DNA of 64,000 nucleotides from Arctopsyche grandis (lineage: Eukaryota; Arthropoda; Insecta; Trichoptera; Hydropsychidae), in NCBI RefSeq assembly GCF_051622035.1, contig NC_135362.1, positions 18,252,501 to 18,316,500 of the forward strand, read 5' to 3'. Both the position numbers and the translations under genes were made by a program. Shown one piece after another: positions 1 to 26,400 of this stretch. How positions within the stretch are numbered: position 1 is the first letter of the stretch; each line of letters begins with the position of its first letter. Below the pieces are notes generated by a model, which ran no database searches, had not been told where the DNA came from, and saw nothing but the letters and a program-made list of their open reading frames with translations.

Positions 1-1372
1 CCTTTCTTTTGGATGGGTGGATGTGGGGATAAATAAAAACAAGCAAAAGTTAATCGCTAAAAATATCTTAATGTATTACTAAAATACGTAGTGATAATAA
101 ACATACGTACATATTTTTTAAATTGAAGGAACAGACAAGAGAACATTACCACTAAAAATATTACCCATGAAGTAATTCAGTATTTTAAAAAATTTATAGT
201 GAATATGAAATATTAATGCTAAATTTTTTATTGAAATGATGACTTCCAATTTGGCAACTACAACAAACAAACACACGAATATTTAAAATTTTGCCTACTA
301 CTATTATATTAATGATTTATTAATATAAATACATTATAACTAATGAATAACTTTATTGAAATGATTTTTTCACAAAAAATAAAAGAAAAGAAAAACATCA
401 ATTATCTTAGATTTTAAATACATATTATGTTCACATGCACTCTGTGATATTTTTTAAGAGTTTATGTATTTCATATGTATATGTATGTTTGTAGGTTTAC
501 ATAGTCCTTGGTTTATAATAATAGTTTACAATGACATTTAGTTTGAACTACAGTGAATATATTTTCTACGTATGTATATTTATGTGACAACACTGATTTT
601 TAATTTATGGTTAATAGGAATAAATCGACAAAAACTACATTTATTAATATTTAAATTCGAACTGTTGCAAGTACACCTATGTATTATATAAAGGGTTAAA
701 TTGTATGCATATTTTAAATGTGAGCCAAGGACTCTTCAACCATTTGAAGAAAATTTTAGAGTTGTGGTACAGAATTACGAAAAATTTAAAATAAACAAAA
801 GGTTAATATTATGATAGAGCAAACAAAAATTAAATTTAAATAACTGCAATGTTAAGCAAGCTAAAAAAGTTATTTTTAAAGAAAAACAATAAAAATTGCC
901 ATCTCATTAAAGTTACAAATGTGTAATCTTTAAAATTTTTAATTAATAACGATTTCAAACATGTATTTAACTATTGCGGCAAACACCTTAAAACAAATAC
1001 ATATAATATAAAAACAAAAAAGCATTTGATAAGACTGAAAAAATAAAGACACTGATTAACATATTTCCAAATTTCAACTTCGGTATGTAATTGACGTTCT
1101 GGAAGCTGATTTTTTAACATTTAATAAAACATTTAATAATTCGCATTTGAGTTGGTGGAGTATGCGAATGTGAACCACATCATTTTAAATTTTTGGCTAG
1201 GCATTGAACGAATTACAGTGCCCGATATTTGTACGGGGACCGGTATGAGAATGCCGGCCGCGGTACTTCGCCGCACTGAAGAGACGTCATGCCCTCGTAA
1301 AACATCTCGTAGAGGTGAGTGAGCTTTTTCTGTACTTAACCTGGGCGTCGAACGCCAATTTTCACGCTTAGC
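1..1372 (-). other. SMG1 3' UTR and downstream AT-rich DNA
   Basis: No coding region is visible. The roughly 170 bases next to the SMG1 stop (about 1200-1372) are clearly GC-richer than the rest, with GCCGGC and CGCGG motifs. They probably belong to the 3' untranslated region. The remainder is AT-rich simple sequence, and I could not place the polyadenylation site with confidence. Confidence 0.45.
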
Positions 1373-10617
<9,245 letters not shown>

Positions 10618-12791
10618 CTGAAACAATTTATAAAATTTAAGTAACTGTTTATTTGTAATAAATAATTTAATATTAAATGAAAATTAAAATAAAAAAAATT
10701 TTTGTCAAATGCTTGAAAATTTTTTAAATGAAATTGTGTAGCACATGGGACGAATAAACCATTTGCAAGCCGTCAATCAAAATAAATTGGAAAATTCTGC
10801 TAAAGAAAAATATACATATGTCGAGTATGAGTATGTAGAAGATTTCTGTCAGAGATAACAAACAATTTTATTCATACTTTGATAGCATTGTATTGTATGT
10901 ATGTACATATACATATGTGACATAACTTAATGTAAAAAAAAACATGAAACCATTAAAATACGAGAAAAACTCAGGTTATAATTTAAAGGTTTTCCATTCG
11001 ATATGCATATATAATATTTACACATATGTAGATGGAGCGAATTGTCAAATTCCGAGATAAAAAAAAAACATTTCGATTTCATCAAGATGAAACCTCCATA
11101 TAAATATAAAATAAGTACATACCTAGAAAAATGTTATTTTTGTTTATTCATCCTTTTACGAGAAAAAGTGTTGAAAATATCAAATTTGAAATACAATTTC
11201 ATGATATAATCTCGTTCTAGTTTTTTTTCTTTTGGGTAAGTCAAATTTTTTTCAATAAAGTCACCCTTAATATACACCACTAAATTTAGTCAACCATTTA
11301 GATTTTTGCATTAAAAGAGACACTTGTTGTGACCAATAATTTATCTCCTTTGTAAGAAAACGTGTTAATATTATATTTGTGTAACAAATTATTTGTAATT
11401 TATATTCGACTACCATATATAAAACAGTTTTAATATAATATATAAAATATATCTATATTTACTTCCTTCTACCAAACTCCAATTATTCCAACGACAGATA
11501 CATATAAAGGGATAATGGTTCAGATGCATTTCCCTGAAGATTTACAGAGACAGTGTTCAAATGCAATTGTCAGAATAATTAACGTACTCGCAAGTTGTCG
11601 GCTCAATGGAAATGGTACGGAATACGTTCCAGTAGATTGATTCGTGATATTTAATATACGATATACATATGTATGTACATATACTCATCAATAATACTTA
11701 TGTATGTGAGGAGATGGCAACGAATGCAGGTCACATTTATTCGATAATAATAACGGTTAATAGAGCGACCTTTTCAATCGACTCGGATATCTCGGGGATC
11801 CGTCAAATGCAGGCGATATTCGCAGACAAAATGCATTTTTCCCACTCGATGACGCACACGATGGCGTTTATGTAGGTCGAGCGAGAAATAGGATAGGAAC
11901 TGATTTGGAAAGGCATCTCTCCCTCTCCCTATCTTTCTCTTTTTCAGTTGGTATTTCAATCCCATTTGCGACCCCGAAGAAGGTATCGTCGGATCAAATT
12001 TGTGTTTTCTTGCGAAGAAAGAAAAGCCTGTCATAACGAGGAGTGAGTGAGATGTGGATTTAGGACAATCTCGGGAATATATCGCTTCGAGGGCTTGGAA
12101 ACTTCAGTTAATTGCGAGGTATTTTTTTGTTGCTAACTTTGAATCGAACAACACCCCTGAGAATTCGGAATAAAAAGGATTTTTGTTTCGATAAATCACT
12201 TTTTCGTTTATTTCTATCTACGTATGTACACTTTTCTACATTAAACAGGATCATAGAATTGGGAAAATAACCGCAAAAACAATTGGGGCGATGTTTCATT
12301 TGAAATCCTGATAATAAAAGAAAAAAACTATACACAGCAGTATTTTAGCTGGTATTACAAAACTACATCTTGATTAACCCTTTGTATGCTGACTTCTTTT
12401 CGGTTGAAAGCCCGCCACGCTGAAAATTTCGCCAACATTTCCAACTAGAATTATTTAGAAATCCAATAGAAAGCAGGTATAAAAATTGTAGCTAATCCAA
12501 ACAAACCTTAGATCACTATCCTAGATATCTACCGCCGAGGATTTCGACTTTTGTAAAGGTGTGTTTAGACTCTTTAATATATCTTGCAACAATATAAAAT
12601 AAACAAAAGTCTATTAATGAATGTATTTTTCCAAAACTAGTTCCATCTTCTTCATTGTTGTTAAAATGTAATGCTCACAATCTAAAATACTCAGCAGTTA
12701 GGGATGTCCATCGAGAAATTCTACTATAGTTATAAATTCAGAAATTCCGGTATAAACCAGTCTTTATAAACATTGACACGGATTACGCGAG
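10618..12791. other. AT-rich noncoding stretch
   Basis: No gene was recognised. A GC-richer patch at about 11770-12070 is open on the minus strand for 86 codons but matches nothing I know and may be regulatory DNA. At 12376 a TTAACCCTTTG motif resembles one piggyBac-type end, but no partner end was found. Confidence 0.4.
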
Positions 12792-13120
12792 TTACAGAAA
12801 ACACAAATATCGGAAGACAAAGATCGAAAATCGAAAGATATTAAGTCGAAAGACCAAAAAAAAGGGTGCATGGTAAACGGTGCATACTCACTTAATTTGC
12901 GCGAGCAGGATACAACAGGAACAAGAGGAACAGGCTTTTCCTCCCGTATTCTGCGCGCGCACATTAACACGGGAGGAAAAGCCTGTTCCTCTTTTTTCTG
13001 TTGTATCCTGCTCGCGCAAATTAAGTGAGTATGCACGTGAGTGTGTACTGTTTACCATGCACCCTTTTTTTCATTTTTCGATTTTTGATCTTTGCCTTCC
13101 GATATTTGTGTTTTCTGTAA
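12792..13120. repeat. 329-bp foldback (long inverted repeat) element
   Basis: The left arm (12792 to about 12947) and right arm (about 12969-13120) are near-perfect reverse complements. They run from TTACAGAAAACACAAATATC outside to CCTCCCGT inside, with a loop of about 20 bp rich in GCGCGC. The arms include GTGCATGGTAAAC, TACTCACTTAATTTGCGCGAG and an AGGAACAGGCTTTTCCT segment. The right arm has a small extra GTGAGTGTGT stretch. Such a structure is typical of foldback or MITE-type nonautonomous elements. I could not define a target duplication. The short ORFs on both strands are products of the palindrome. Confidence 0.88.
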
Positions 13121-14448
13121 TTTAACATTCTGGCTCGTCACGGAGACCGCTCATATACATATGTACTATTTTATAGATTTTCTTTTTTTTTTTAGTAGGA
13201 ACCACTCTTGACAACAGTTAAATTGGACACAGTAAAATATTATTTATTGCGAAGAATTCGAAATTGGACAAGATATGCAGATTTGATCGACGACATATTA
13301 TGTGTGATTTAAAAATGAATGTACTCGTATTATATTTTCATTGATGGTTACAATGGAGAGTTAATTCATATTATAAGACTGCAAAGCTGATATCGAGTCA
13401 AAATAATTTCCTGGAATGAAAAGTGATAGCAGTGCTAAGAACACAAACACAACTTTGCAATAGAAGTGGCCGCGAAATGGGATACATCACTAAGAGAAAA
13501 TGAGGTACATATGCGGAAAATCTAATATAATAGTTTAGAGACTTGTTTACAATGTACAATTTGGTCCGTTCGTTAGTCGGCGAAGCAATATTGAATTTAT
13601 CAAGAATATAAACTAGAACAGAGTTGTCAAACGTATCCATTCATTAGCGTGTGCAAATTCGCAGCAAATTACGCAACAAAGATTCTAATTAGAGAACATC
13701 TCCAGTTGCGTTGCGGTCCGCTTTGTCTACACAACTAATTGTAAGTAGGCATCAGATTGTTTGGCAAGTATGGTATTTGAATTCCGCAAGTCAAAATCGG
13801 GGCGAATTCCAATATTATTATTAGATATCCTGAGAGATTCGAGGATGATTCCCACAAGTCGAGTGGTCGGATAGGATGATGCGAATTTTCCGAGACCATA
13901 CATATATGCAGGGGGTGGGTTACGGGCGTTCAATAATTATTGTTCGTTATCTCGAGTGAAATATTTATTGGTATACTGATTGCACGCACGGCGCGATATG
14001 GTCACGCGGTTACCAAAGTTTGGTCTTTGGGCCCAACATGTGTGGTCTCTATCGGAGGGATAATATCGTTTGTAAAATTGTCGACTCGGAAAGTTCTCTA
14101 AATGCTACTATGTATGTAACTAGCATCGTCAATAAATAATGAGAATATAGGAATGGACACTCGTTTCACATCAGAATAATAAATATGTATGTACCTACCA
14201 TTTATGTATGTAAAATTTCGCTAGTATAAATATTTCATAAGGGAATTTGAATCAATGGTATATATGTATGTATATAAAACATTTGAAAATTTATCGTGAG
14301 TTAGATAATATACCCATATACAAGTTATATCATATAACATACAAACGGGCTAATCTTATTTTTATTTATTATTTTATTTTAACCTTTAATTTATACCAGA
14401 AACATTGTACATTTGATACAAATATTATTATTATTATACAAAGTATAT
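13121..14448. other. AT-rich noncoding stretch
   Basis: I see no gene, RNA or defined repeat here apart from short TATGTATG-type simple repeats near 14260. Open frames are short and without recognisable protein features. Confidence 0.4.
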
Positions 14449-14617
14449 AAATACATATCAATTAATATTCACAGTGACATCTATGGTCAATGTGGTAATT
14501 TTGCAGTATTTTAAACAATTCAGCGATATTCAGTAAATACATATCAATTAACATCCACAGAGACATCTATGGTCAAATTTGTAAATTTGCAGCATTTTAT
14601 ACAATTCAGCGAAATTC
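14449..14617 (+). repeat. Two-copy direct repeat, about 86-bp unit
   Basis: A unit starting AAATACATATCAATTAA occurs at 14449 and again at 14535. The copies share CACATCTATGGTCAA-like and ACAATTCAGCGA blocks with scattered substitutions. It directly abuts the SINE copy that follows. Confidence 0.75.
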
Positions 14618-14654
14618 GAGATTGCTGAAAACTCGAGATTTTGCGAGAAAATGG

Positions 14655-14848
14655 GTAAGGTTGCAAATTTGTTGGAACCGTTTCAATGAAAATCAGAAAA
14701 ATTGGCAAACTCTGATAGGAAACGACCGACCTGGAGTCACAAATCCAAAGTCTGGTCAGCAGAAACCAGTGGGATTTGAACCCGTGACCACGCTGTTCAA
14801 AGCATTATATGCTAACCACTAGTCTATTCTGCTGGTTATATAAATGTA
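14655..14848 (-). mobile_element. tRNA-derived SINE, copy 1
   Basis: Read on the minus strand, this contains a tRNA-like head with an A-box-like TAGTGGTTAGCATA and a B-box GTCACGGGTTCAAATCCC. A body follows with GACCAGACTTTGGATTTGTG and GAAACGGTTCC. The same body occurs at 35540-35755 and 49775-49990, so this is a dispersed family and not a tRNA gene. The head does not complete a tRNA cloverleaf that I can fold. Confidence 0.8.
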
Positions 14849-14960
14849 TAACCAGCAGAATATTTATATAACTGTATGTGTATTTGTTACCTTTTCATTC
14901 TGCTTAGTTCTGCCTAAGAATTCGAATACTGTCGGTTATGAGTAGAGGTAGGATAGCCAA

Positions 14961-15058
14961 GGTGCCGCTCATTGTTCCATTGTTGTAAATCCTTTGTAAA
15001 AAAGGTTCGGCAAACCTTTAACAATGCATTTACAACATTTGAACAATACGCGGCACCT
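14961..15058. repeat. 98-bp palindromic MITE-like repeat, copy 1
   Basis: This copy is bounded by GGTGCCGC and its reverse complement GCGGCACC. Internal inverted segments ATTGTT, TTGTAAAT and AAAGGTT surround a central AAGGTTCGGCAAACCTT hairpin. Homology to copy 2 continues outside the ends (AGGTAGGATAG on the left, TCTGGGTCCGG on the right), so the true element may be somewhat longer. Other copies are at 20075-20173 (reverse) and near 59083-59152. Confidence 0.8.
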
Positions 15059-15075
15059 TCTGGGTCCGGGCTTTA

Positions 15076-15635
15076 GTTATGAGATATGATCGTTTAAAAT
15101 AATGCGCAATTTTTACAGTTTCTTTGCTTTTGCGGCCATTAACTCAAAATTTAGTACTTCTATGCTCAAAGTGAGTATTGCAATCAATAGTCAGATATTT
15201 TCTCCATTGATTGTGATTTTTTATTGCTTTAAAATACTGTAACGTAGAGATTAGGTAATTGGTGCTCATGGAGCACTGGTTTACCAACACTGATCGCACC
15301 AAAAGGCATCGACGTATGAACAAGCTATATACAACAGCCAATAAGGTCTCGCGGCCTACTGACCAATGAACTTGCTCTCTTTGTGTTGAGAGTACACGTT
15401 TTGTATAAATTCATTCTGAGCTGGCTCGTCGACGGAACAACAATAAAATACCTCTACTCGCTACGTCTTTTACTCCGAGCTTGGAGATCCCTCTATACGT
15501 CCACGCCATAAGACTTGTAATTAATTATACGGCGAATATTGAATTTTTTTTTACACGTTTTTCCGTACTATTATGCATTTATTTGGCTAGTTTTATATTT
15601 TACTACGTTTGTAAGGATTTGTTTAATATTTAAAT
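15076..15635 (+). repeat. Interspersed repeat (also in GPCR intron 2), split by an insertion
   Basis: The segments 15076-15260 and 15517-15635 align to an uninterrupted copy at about 47838-48124. Shared blocks include ATGCGCAATTTTTACAGTTT, TTTTGCGG, GGCAATC-like CAATCAATAGTCAGAT, and TTATTTGGC near the right end. The family is unknown to me. The break in this copy coincides with the probable solo LTR at 15261-15516. Confidence 0.75.
15261..15516 (+). mobile_element. Probable solo LTR (about 256 bp) with GTAATT duplication
   Basis: This insertion interrupts the repeat seen intact in the GPCR intron and is flanked on both sides by GTAATT (15255-15260 and 15517-15522). It contains a TATA-like GTATAAATTC near 15400 and an AATAAA polyadenylation signal near 15440, followed by a CTCGCTACGTCTTTTAC U5-like region, as in insect Gypsy-type LTRs. 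No internal retroviral-like coding sequence accompanies it. The exact ends are ambiguous by one or two bases. Confidence 0.55.
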
Positions 15636-20074
<4,439 letters not shown>

Positions 20075-20173
20075 GGTGCCGCGTATTGTTCAAAGGTTGT
20101 AAATGCATTGTTAAAGGTTTGGCGAACCTTTTTTACAAAGGATTTACAACAATGGAACAATGGATAGCACTGT
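20075..20173. repeat. 98-bp palindromic MITE-like repeat, copy 2 (reverse)
   Basis: This is the reverse-complement copy of the repeat at 14961-15058. It starts GGTGCCGCGTATTGTTC, has central GGTTTGGCGAACC, and its far end has decayed to GGATAGCAC. GGACCCAGA precedes it and CTATCCTACCTCTAG follows it, matching the flanks of copy 1 in reverse. Confidence 0.8.
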
Positions 20174-21210
20174 GACTATCCTACCTCTAGTTATAACATC
20201 GTTAAGTGACTCCATGTTAAATGATCTGATGTGTAGATCCAAATATTATATAAAGGTTAATTGTAAATTTTTAACCAGCCAACAGAACTAATTCAATAAT
20301 TCAATCGTATATAATAGTTGTCTAATGCGTAAGTGCTGTCCGTTAACCCTGCTCCGCCTCTCTTTTCCCCCTTGGAATCGTATATCATGGAAAGAGACGC
20401 GGCGTAGTGTGGGCTTTGCGCATGTCACTTCGTTCACATTTACATATAATATTAAATTAATATTTTTGAAAAAAAAATCATATTTTTTATTTATTCCGTT
20501 GATTCAAATTGCGATATTTGACCGAGTGCACAAGTACATATGTGCGCACAGGCCACTAGTATTATAATAACTGAGTTATCTTCAAATAAAATTGTAGGAA
20601 GACCGTACGTATACATACGTGGGAGTGTGAAAGTAAATGCACCTCAGTACTCTCTAATATAGGAAGTACATGCCTTTCTTAAAAACTGTAAAATTTAGAT
20701 AATCCACGTATAGGAATATGGATATTATTTATACAACTAAAATGCATAAATTATATGCAAATTATGTTTTGTTAAAAACATGCAAATTTGAGTTTACAAA
20801 CAAAGGTTAATTTGATGCACGTGGTATTAGTATGTGCACATCTGTTACTTTCCGGAATATGTGCATACTAAGATAAAGCTCAAGACTAACATTTTTGACG
20901 TCAATGGTAGAGATCTTTAATGAAATGTTCAAGAAAAGAATATTCAAGTCAAAATTAAACGTGCTAATAAAAGCGACGAATTGTTTTGTTGTTTCATAGA
21001 AAATTGCGTTTTTGACTAATTTAATTTGAAAAACAAATTTTAAATTTAAAACGAAAAGAAAATGTTATGTTAATTTATTATGTATTTATATATAATGTAA
21101 TATACATAATATAAATCCATGTATGTATATTTTGACGGTGAAACAATGCAGCTGAATAAATTGTGTGCAGCTGTAAAAAAAAAAAAGAAAAGTGAACTAT
21201 GGCGCGACCT
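20174..21210. other. AT-rich noncoding stretch
   Basis: I see no gene, RNA or defined repeat. The only plus-strand frame of note, near 20325-20567, has no recognisable features. Confidence 0.4.
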
Positions 21211-22166
21211 TTAACCCTTTGACTGCTACAACAACGATAAATCGTTGTTTTGAAATAGGCGAAGATTGCTACGACGATCGTTGTTGTTGTCATTAATTGT
21301 CGTATTTCAATACTTTCTTTGAGTCGCCAGCGCATCAGTGGCAAGAAACATTTTTTTTATATACGTATTTATATTTATTTTTCAATCATGCTTTATAAAT
21401 ATTTATCAATTTTTTAAATAAAAGCTCTTCAATTTCGGGTTCATCATCAAAGTAAATTTCGGGTTCGTTGTCAATGTCATATAAGGAGTTATTACTTGGG
21501 AATTGATTATTGTCGATAAATTAATTTTCAGAATCAGTAGAGCTGCTGATTTGTCGAGTTCCTCGGCGAGGAGCTATTATTTCGCTTTCATCACTTTCAC
21601 TGTCCGATATCATTTTGCAGAGTTAAAATAAATGGCAAAAAACATTAGAAATCCGCTTTCAATTATATAGGTCACGAGACGTCACGAATTCGTGCAATCA
21701 ATCAAATGCAACTGAAATGCATACAAAATGTTTATGATACATGTTGAAAAATTATTTGATTATTAGAAACTTCGCATCCTTGTGTGTCTCGCTCACACGT
21801 ACACAATTAAAACCAAGAAAGAAAGAGAGAAAGACCGCTACCTGTTTCGAATATATCGCATGTTGTAAGGATTCATCGATGTCTAAAAATAGATTGTTGA
21901 AAAAAATAGAGCGTCGGAAAACAATCGTCAAAACTTATTTAGTGTATATATGTAGGTATCTCTTTCGCACGCACGCATGTAAAAGCAAGACAGAAAGAGA
22001 GAGCACTGCTTCTTAAAAATGTATATAAAGTATTATAAAAATTACGAGCGTTCGGCGAAGTAAGTATGTAAAAAAAAATATTATATTTATTTTTTTTCAA
22101 AATAATTACAAATGTTAGCATTTTTCGCTTGGACATTGAAAAACCTCGTAGCAGCCAAAGGGTTAA
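21211..22166 (-). mobile_element. piggyBac-type transposon relic flanked by TTAA
   Basis: The element spans 21215-22162, between TTAA at 21211-21214 and TTAA at 22163-22166, the hallmark target duplication of piggyBac. The ends are CCCTTTGACTGCTAC and, in reverse complement, CCCTTTGGCTGCTAC, differing at one position. The 948-bp body is much shorter than an autonomous piggyBac (normally over 2 kb). It retains only the first part of a transposase frame on the minus strand, so it is an internally deleted copy. Confidence 0.88.
21345..21613 (-). pseudogene. piggyBac transposase N-terminal remnant
   Basis: From ATG at 21613 the minus strand reads MISDSESDESEIIAPRRG followed by Ser-rich residues. 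After an in-frame TAA at 21523-21521 it continues as an acidic stretch with NEPEIYFDDEPEIEELL. An acidic Asp/Glu/Ser-rich N-terminus is typical of piggyBac transposases, and its place between TTAA-flanked inverted repeats supports the call. The catalytic DDD domain is entirely missing and the stop breaks what remains, so no active protein is expected. Confidence 0.75.
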
Positions 22167-23323
22167 TTACGACCAAGAAAATTAAAAAAAAAGGATGATG
22201 CAACTGAAAAATGAAAATTAATTACTGCAAATTGAAAAGCGTCTACTTGGTACAACCAGCTGAGACCATTTAAATTTTTGATTAAGTAGAATATCTAGTT
22301 TTATTCCTTTTTTTTTTTGATGGTCCAAAATGCTTCTCGAATTTCATAACGCTGATTTCGAGTTGATCGCGACACATAAAGAACATTTTATAATAATGAA
22401 AAACTAGAGAAAAAAAAGACTTATGTACTACTTATCAAGTTTTTAACTTTGAGTTGCAATAGTTAATCGGAGACATTTGTTTACTTCAATGTTAGCTATC
22501 TCCTGTAAGAATGTCGATAAAATATCAAAGCGATTTAAAGAGTAGAAGTGGTTCAAAATCAGATCACGAATTTTTGACGGGCAGGAGTGTCAGTATCAAA
22601 GAGCCTCCAAATATTCGTAATTTCAACTATTCGAATATCGAATAACAAATAATAAATTATACGAAAAATTTAAAGGAAAAATAAACATATATTTTAGATG
22701 ATGAATAAATATATAATAATATAATGAATACATATTTAAAAAAAATACAAGAAAAAGTAAAAATTAATTTTAATTTTAAAACAAACACATAGTTATGATC
22801 AAACTTTATCGCTGGACATGTAATATTATCCGGAAACAAAAGTAATTTCTAGAATTTCGACAATTACAAAATCCTTTTTCATTCTTTTGTATAGAACTTC
22901 TTTGTCGGCTCAGTTTTTGAGAATGCCAATTGTTGTCGTAAATATTAATAATAACACAAATTCGCAAACCAATGTGCTGTTGATGTTTTTTTTTCTAGCT
23001 TGTAATTTGTTTTTTTTTAAATTTCTGGGTGCCTGCTAGTTAATAAAATCTTTTATTATTTTGTATAGAACTGAAATCATGAAAGCCGATCCTGATTTTG
23101 TAATAAATAATAATAAAAATAGGAAAAGAAATAAAAAAAAAAATTGGGTCTTTGGATTATGCAGTGTATTTGCCGCGGTACATTTAGAATACAAAATCCT
23201 CTACCTACATAGTGTTCATTTAATACACATCTAAATCTAAACATACGTATTAAAATTTCAAAGGTGTTCTATTATAAACATGAAATAATATTTTACGAAG
23301 TGAGAGTCAATTTAATAAAAAAA
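22167..23323. other. AT-rich noncoding stretch
   Basis: No gene was recognised. It holds homopolymer runs and low-complexity A/T DNA. Confidence 0.4.
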
Positions 23324-23460
23324 ACAAATGAGTATTCAAATAAATTTATATTAAATAAAACTATTCAAATATAAATTTAATAAAATGTTTACTATTAGAT
23401 TAGTCATGTTTAAACGGTTTATATTACAAATACCGAGCGAAACCGGGTAAAACCACTAGT
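23324..23460 (+). mobile_element. Helitron-like 3' end, copy 1
   Basis: This segment of about 137 bp ends TACCGAGCGAAACCGGGTAA then AACCACTAGT. It matches the segment at 33605-33739 closely. A GC-rich hairpin near the 3' end followed by CTAGT resembles the terminus of Helitrons (CTRR ends). No replicase-helicase coding sequence is present. The class assignment is tentative; the repeat relationship is certain. Confidence 0.6.
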
Positions 23461-26400
23461 ACCTGATAAAATATGTACTTAAAAAACGTTTGAATATATT
23501 TGGTATTCGAATTGGAGGCTCTATGTAAATTTCACTGAACTAATAGAGCCAAACTAATAAAAAAAATCTTGTTATAAAAATACGACAAACTAAATCATCG
23601 ATAGTTTACCAAAACAATAGTTGATTGGGTTCGCAAAAAAGCACTTACTAGGCTCAATATTAAAAAAAAAAAACGAAATTACACACACATCTGTACGTTT
23701 CAGCACATTAATATGGCGTTATCATGTCCGATAGTTTTGATTGAGCGTTTTCCACATTATTTGTACACGTACTATGTATATATAAACACATACTAGAGCG
23801 CAGGGTCGAGAATTTTCGCATACGGGCCGCGAAATCGTGACTGGTTATACATAAAGTATTCAGTCCCGGGAAACGGAAACGAGACGGTGGAAAGTGTGTG
23901 AGATCCCGACGATCGAAAATCGCCTTTGAACTTCCAACTTATGCAAATCGGTCGGGATTTGGCGGGTGTGGAAACGGTACAATTTGCATAAACGAGAAGG
24001 ACGACCTTCGCTCGAACACTCCACGTACATCGCATTATAATAATATAACAACGTTATAAAATATAATGCATATTATATAAATTATTATGTGTTGTCAAGT
24101 TTGGTCCTGACAACGACTCACCAATATCATCGTAGTGTTTTCGACATCCGTAAGTATACACACAAATATTATATGTATATATATTAAATGTATGCATGTT
24201 GTAGGTTCAACATGATTTTCTCGTGTATCGGTCGCATTTTATTTATAATTTTCTCTGAAAACGACATTGAGTAACAGATGTCTTCAACAACTGCGCACCA
24301 CGAACAATGTTTGACGGGATGAAACAAAAACAAAACCGCAGTATACATATGTATAATAGATTCTAAAGATTCGGTTTCGTACCGTACCGACGACAGAATT
24401 GTTGAAGATTTACGAAATTTTATAATAAAGAGAAACCTATTAAAATGAAAATTTCATCTCAAAACTTTGCATTTCAAAACGAAATTGGTTCAAAATCTTG
24501 AACTACTGGCAAATTTATTACTAAACTCCCTCATTTCATTCCGAACGATTCATAACGGCAGGTATTAAAAATGTTAATCATAAAAATAAGGTCCGAGGCT
24601 AATAAAAAGCACGTTAATTTTAAGAATAAAATTTAAAAATTTAAAGATAGTTCAATTAAAACTTCCAAAGATTCTGATATTTTTTTCCAAAAATATGTTG
24701 TATTTAATTTCCATTACCTATAAAAACTCCTTGCATAGTCGAACTAATAAAAAAAATAACTAAGTCATTTATCCTTCGAACCCATTTAACAACGAGCACC
24801 ATTAGGCGGTTGATCTTTATTTCTATTTTGGCAATTGTTTCAATGTCATCCAAATCAAAAAGAGAAGAACGCGGTTGCATCAGCAATTTCAATAAATAAC
24901 AGACTCACAATACGTACATTTAAGCATCTGCGCCCTTCTTTGTAAAGGGAAAACGTGAGGTTCTTTTCTACAGGTCCGACAAATGCAATTTTATTCCTTA
25001 TCTGGAACACGCTTCAGCTGTAACGTCGGAAACAGCAACCGAGAATTTGAATATACCGACACATACATAAATGTGGTACTCGTATATATAATATTTCATG
25101 AATAACGTACATATATCTCTCGGGCATTCAAAATAATATTCACACAACTATGTAGACGCTGACAACTATAATATTATATATGTATTGTTTGCTGCTTTCG
25201 TCGGTTAATCTCGCTTCGCGCAAAAAAATACGTATGTACACTCTCACTGAATTCAAAAACAGACGAATGAGTGAACGAAATAATAATCATTAAAAAATAA
25301 AACAATTCTAAGAAGTACAAAAGGTGACTTGAAGATGTGACGGTGACCAAAAGTGAGTTATTTTTCAGTTAAATAAATATTGATAGCGGAATTTGTGAGT
25401 GAGAATTTAAAGAGTGAGCGAGCACCCGTATAATCTTCAGAATAAGAATAACGATATGGCTGTCGAGCTTATTATACGTATATATGTATGTATATAATAC
25501 AGTAAAATTAATATTCCTAAATATTATTGCCATGTATTATTAAATGATGAATATTAACTAAATAAGAATCCTTCGCAATAAATTTCATACTTTTTAAAAA
25601 AATTTGTAAAGAGGCATGACAGTGGCCATATTTCGTAAGACTCAAAACAAGATGCTCCTCAAAAGAATTGTCCCCCCCTATATAAAAAAATTTTGTTGCA
25701 TATATTTTTTTTAAATTTTTCCTCAAATAACCATTAATATTGTCAAGGAATTATAATATAATATTTTTTCAGAATGTATAATTCTTGTGTACAAGGAAAA
25801 TAGAAACAAAATAAAAAAAATCATACAATATTTGACGTATAATAAATTAAATAACTAGAAATTTTCCAAAAATATATTCTTGGTTTCTTTTAATTATGTG
25901 CAACTGAAAATTTTGATTTCTTTAATTTTAGTTTCTTCTTTTGTTAAATTAATACAATTTTTACTAGAACAGAGATTTTTTAAAAGAAGAAAATGAAACA
26001 AGCTAAAAAATTAAATTTAATATAAGTAATTTGGTTATTTAAAAATTATTATGATGAAAATAATAGCAAAGCAAAATGAATCATGTAACCAAATATTTAA
26101 ATGTTGCTTAAAATGAATTGTATGTAAATGTATATTTATATAATAATATTTGTTTTTGGAAAACAAAACTGATTTGGAAAAAAAATGAAAAAAAAAAACA
26201 TTAGCGAAAAAATAATAAAAAATTTGTGGACGGACAAATCAAACGGAAATGATGGGACGAACGCAACGATGCGACGATGTACCCTACTATACATGATTAT
26301 ATTTACGATTTTTCATTATATGAAATTATATTAAAAAGGTATTTAGAAATAACTACATAAATAACAAATTTATAAAATTTCAAAATCTTTAAGCGTGTCT

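Noticed and set aside
12376..12440. TTAACCCTTTGTATGCTGAC, similar to a piggyBac-type end
   Set aside because: No inverted partner followed by TTAA was found nearby. A single end is not enough to call an element.
12764..13125. ORFs of 81 and 90 codons on opposite strands with the same amino-acid start
   Set aside because: They are mirror products of the foldback palindrome, not genes.
14771..14783. B-box GGGATTTGAACCC suggesting a tRNA gene
   Set aside because: No cloverleaf with acceptor stem and anticodon arm could be folded, and the shared body identifies the region as a SINE.
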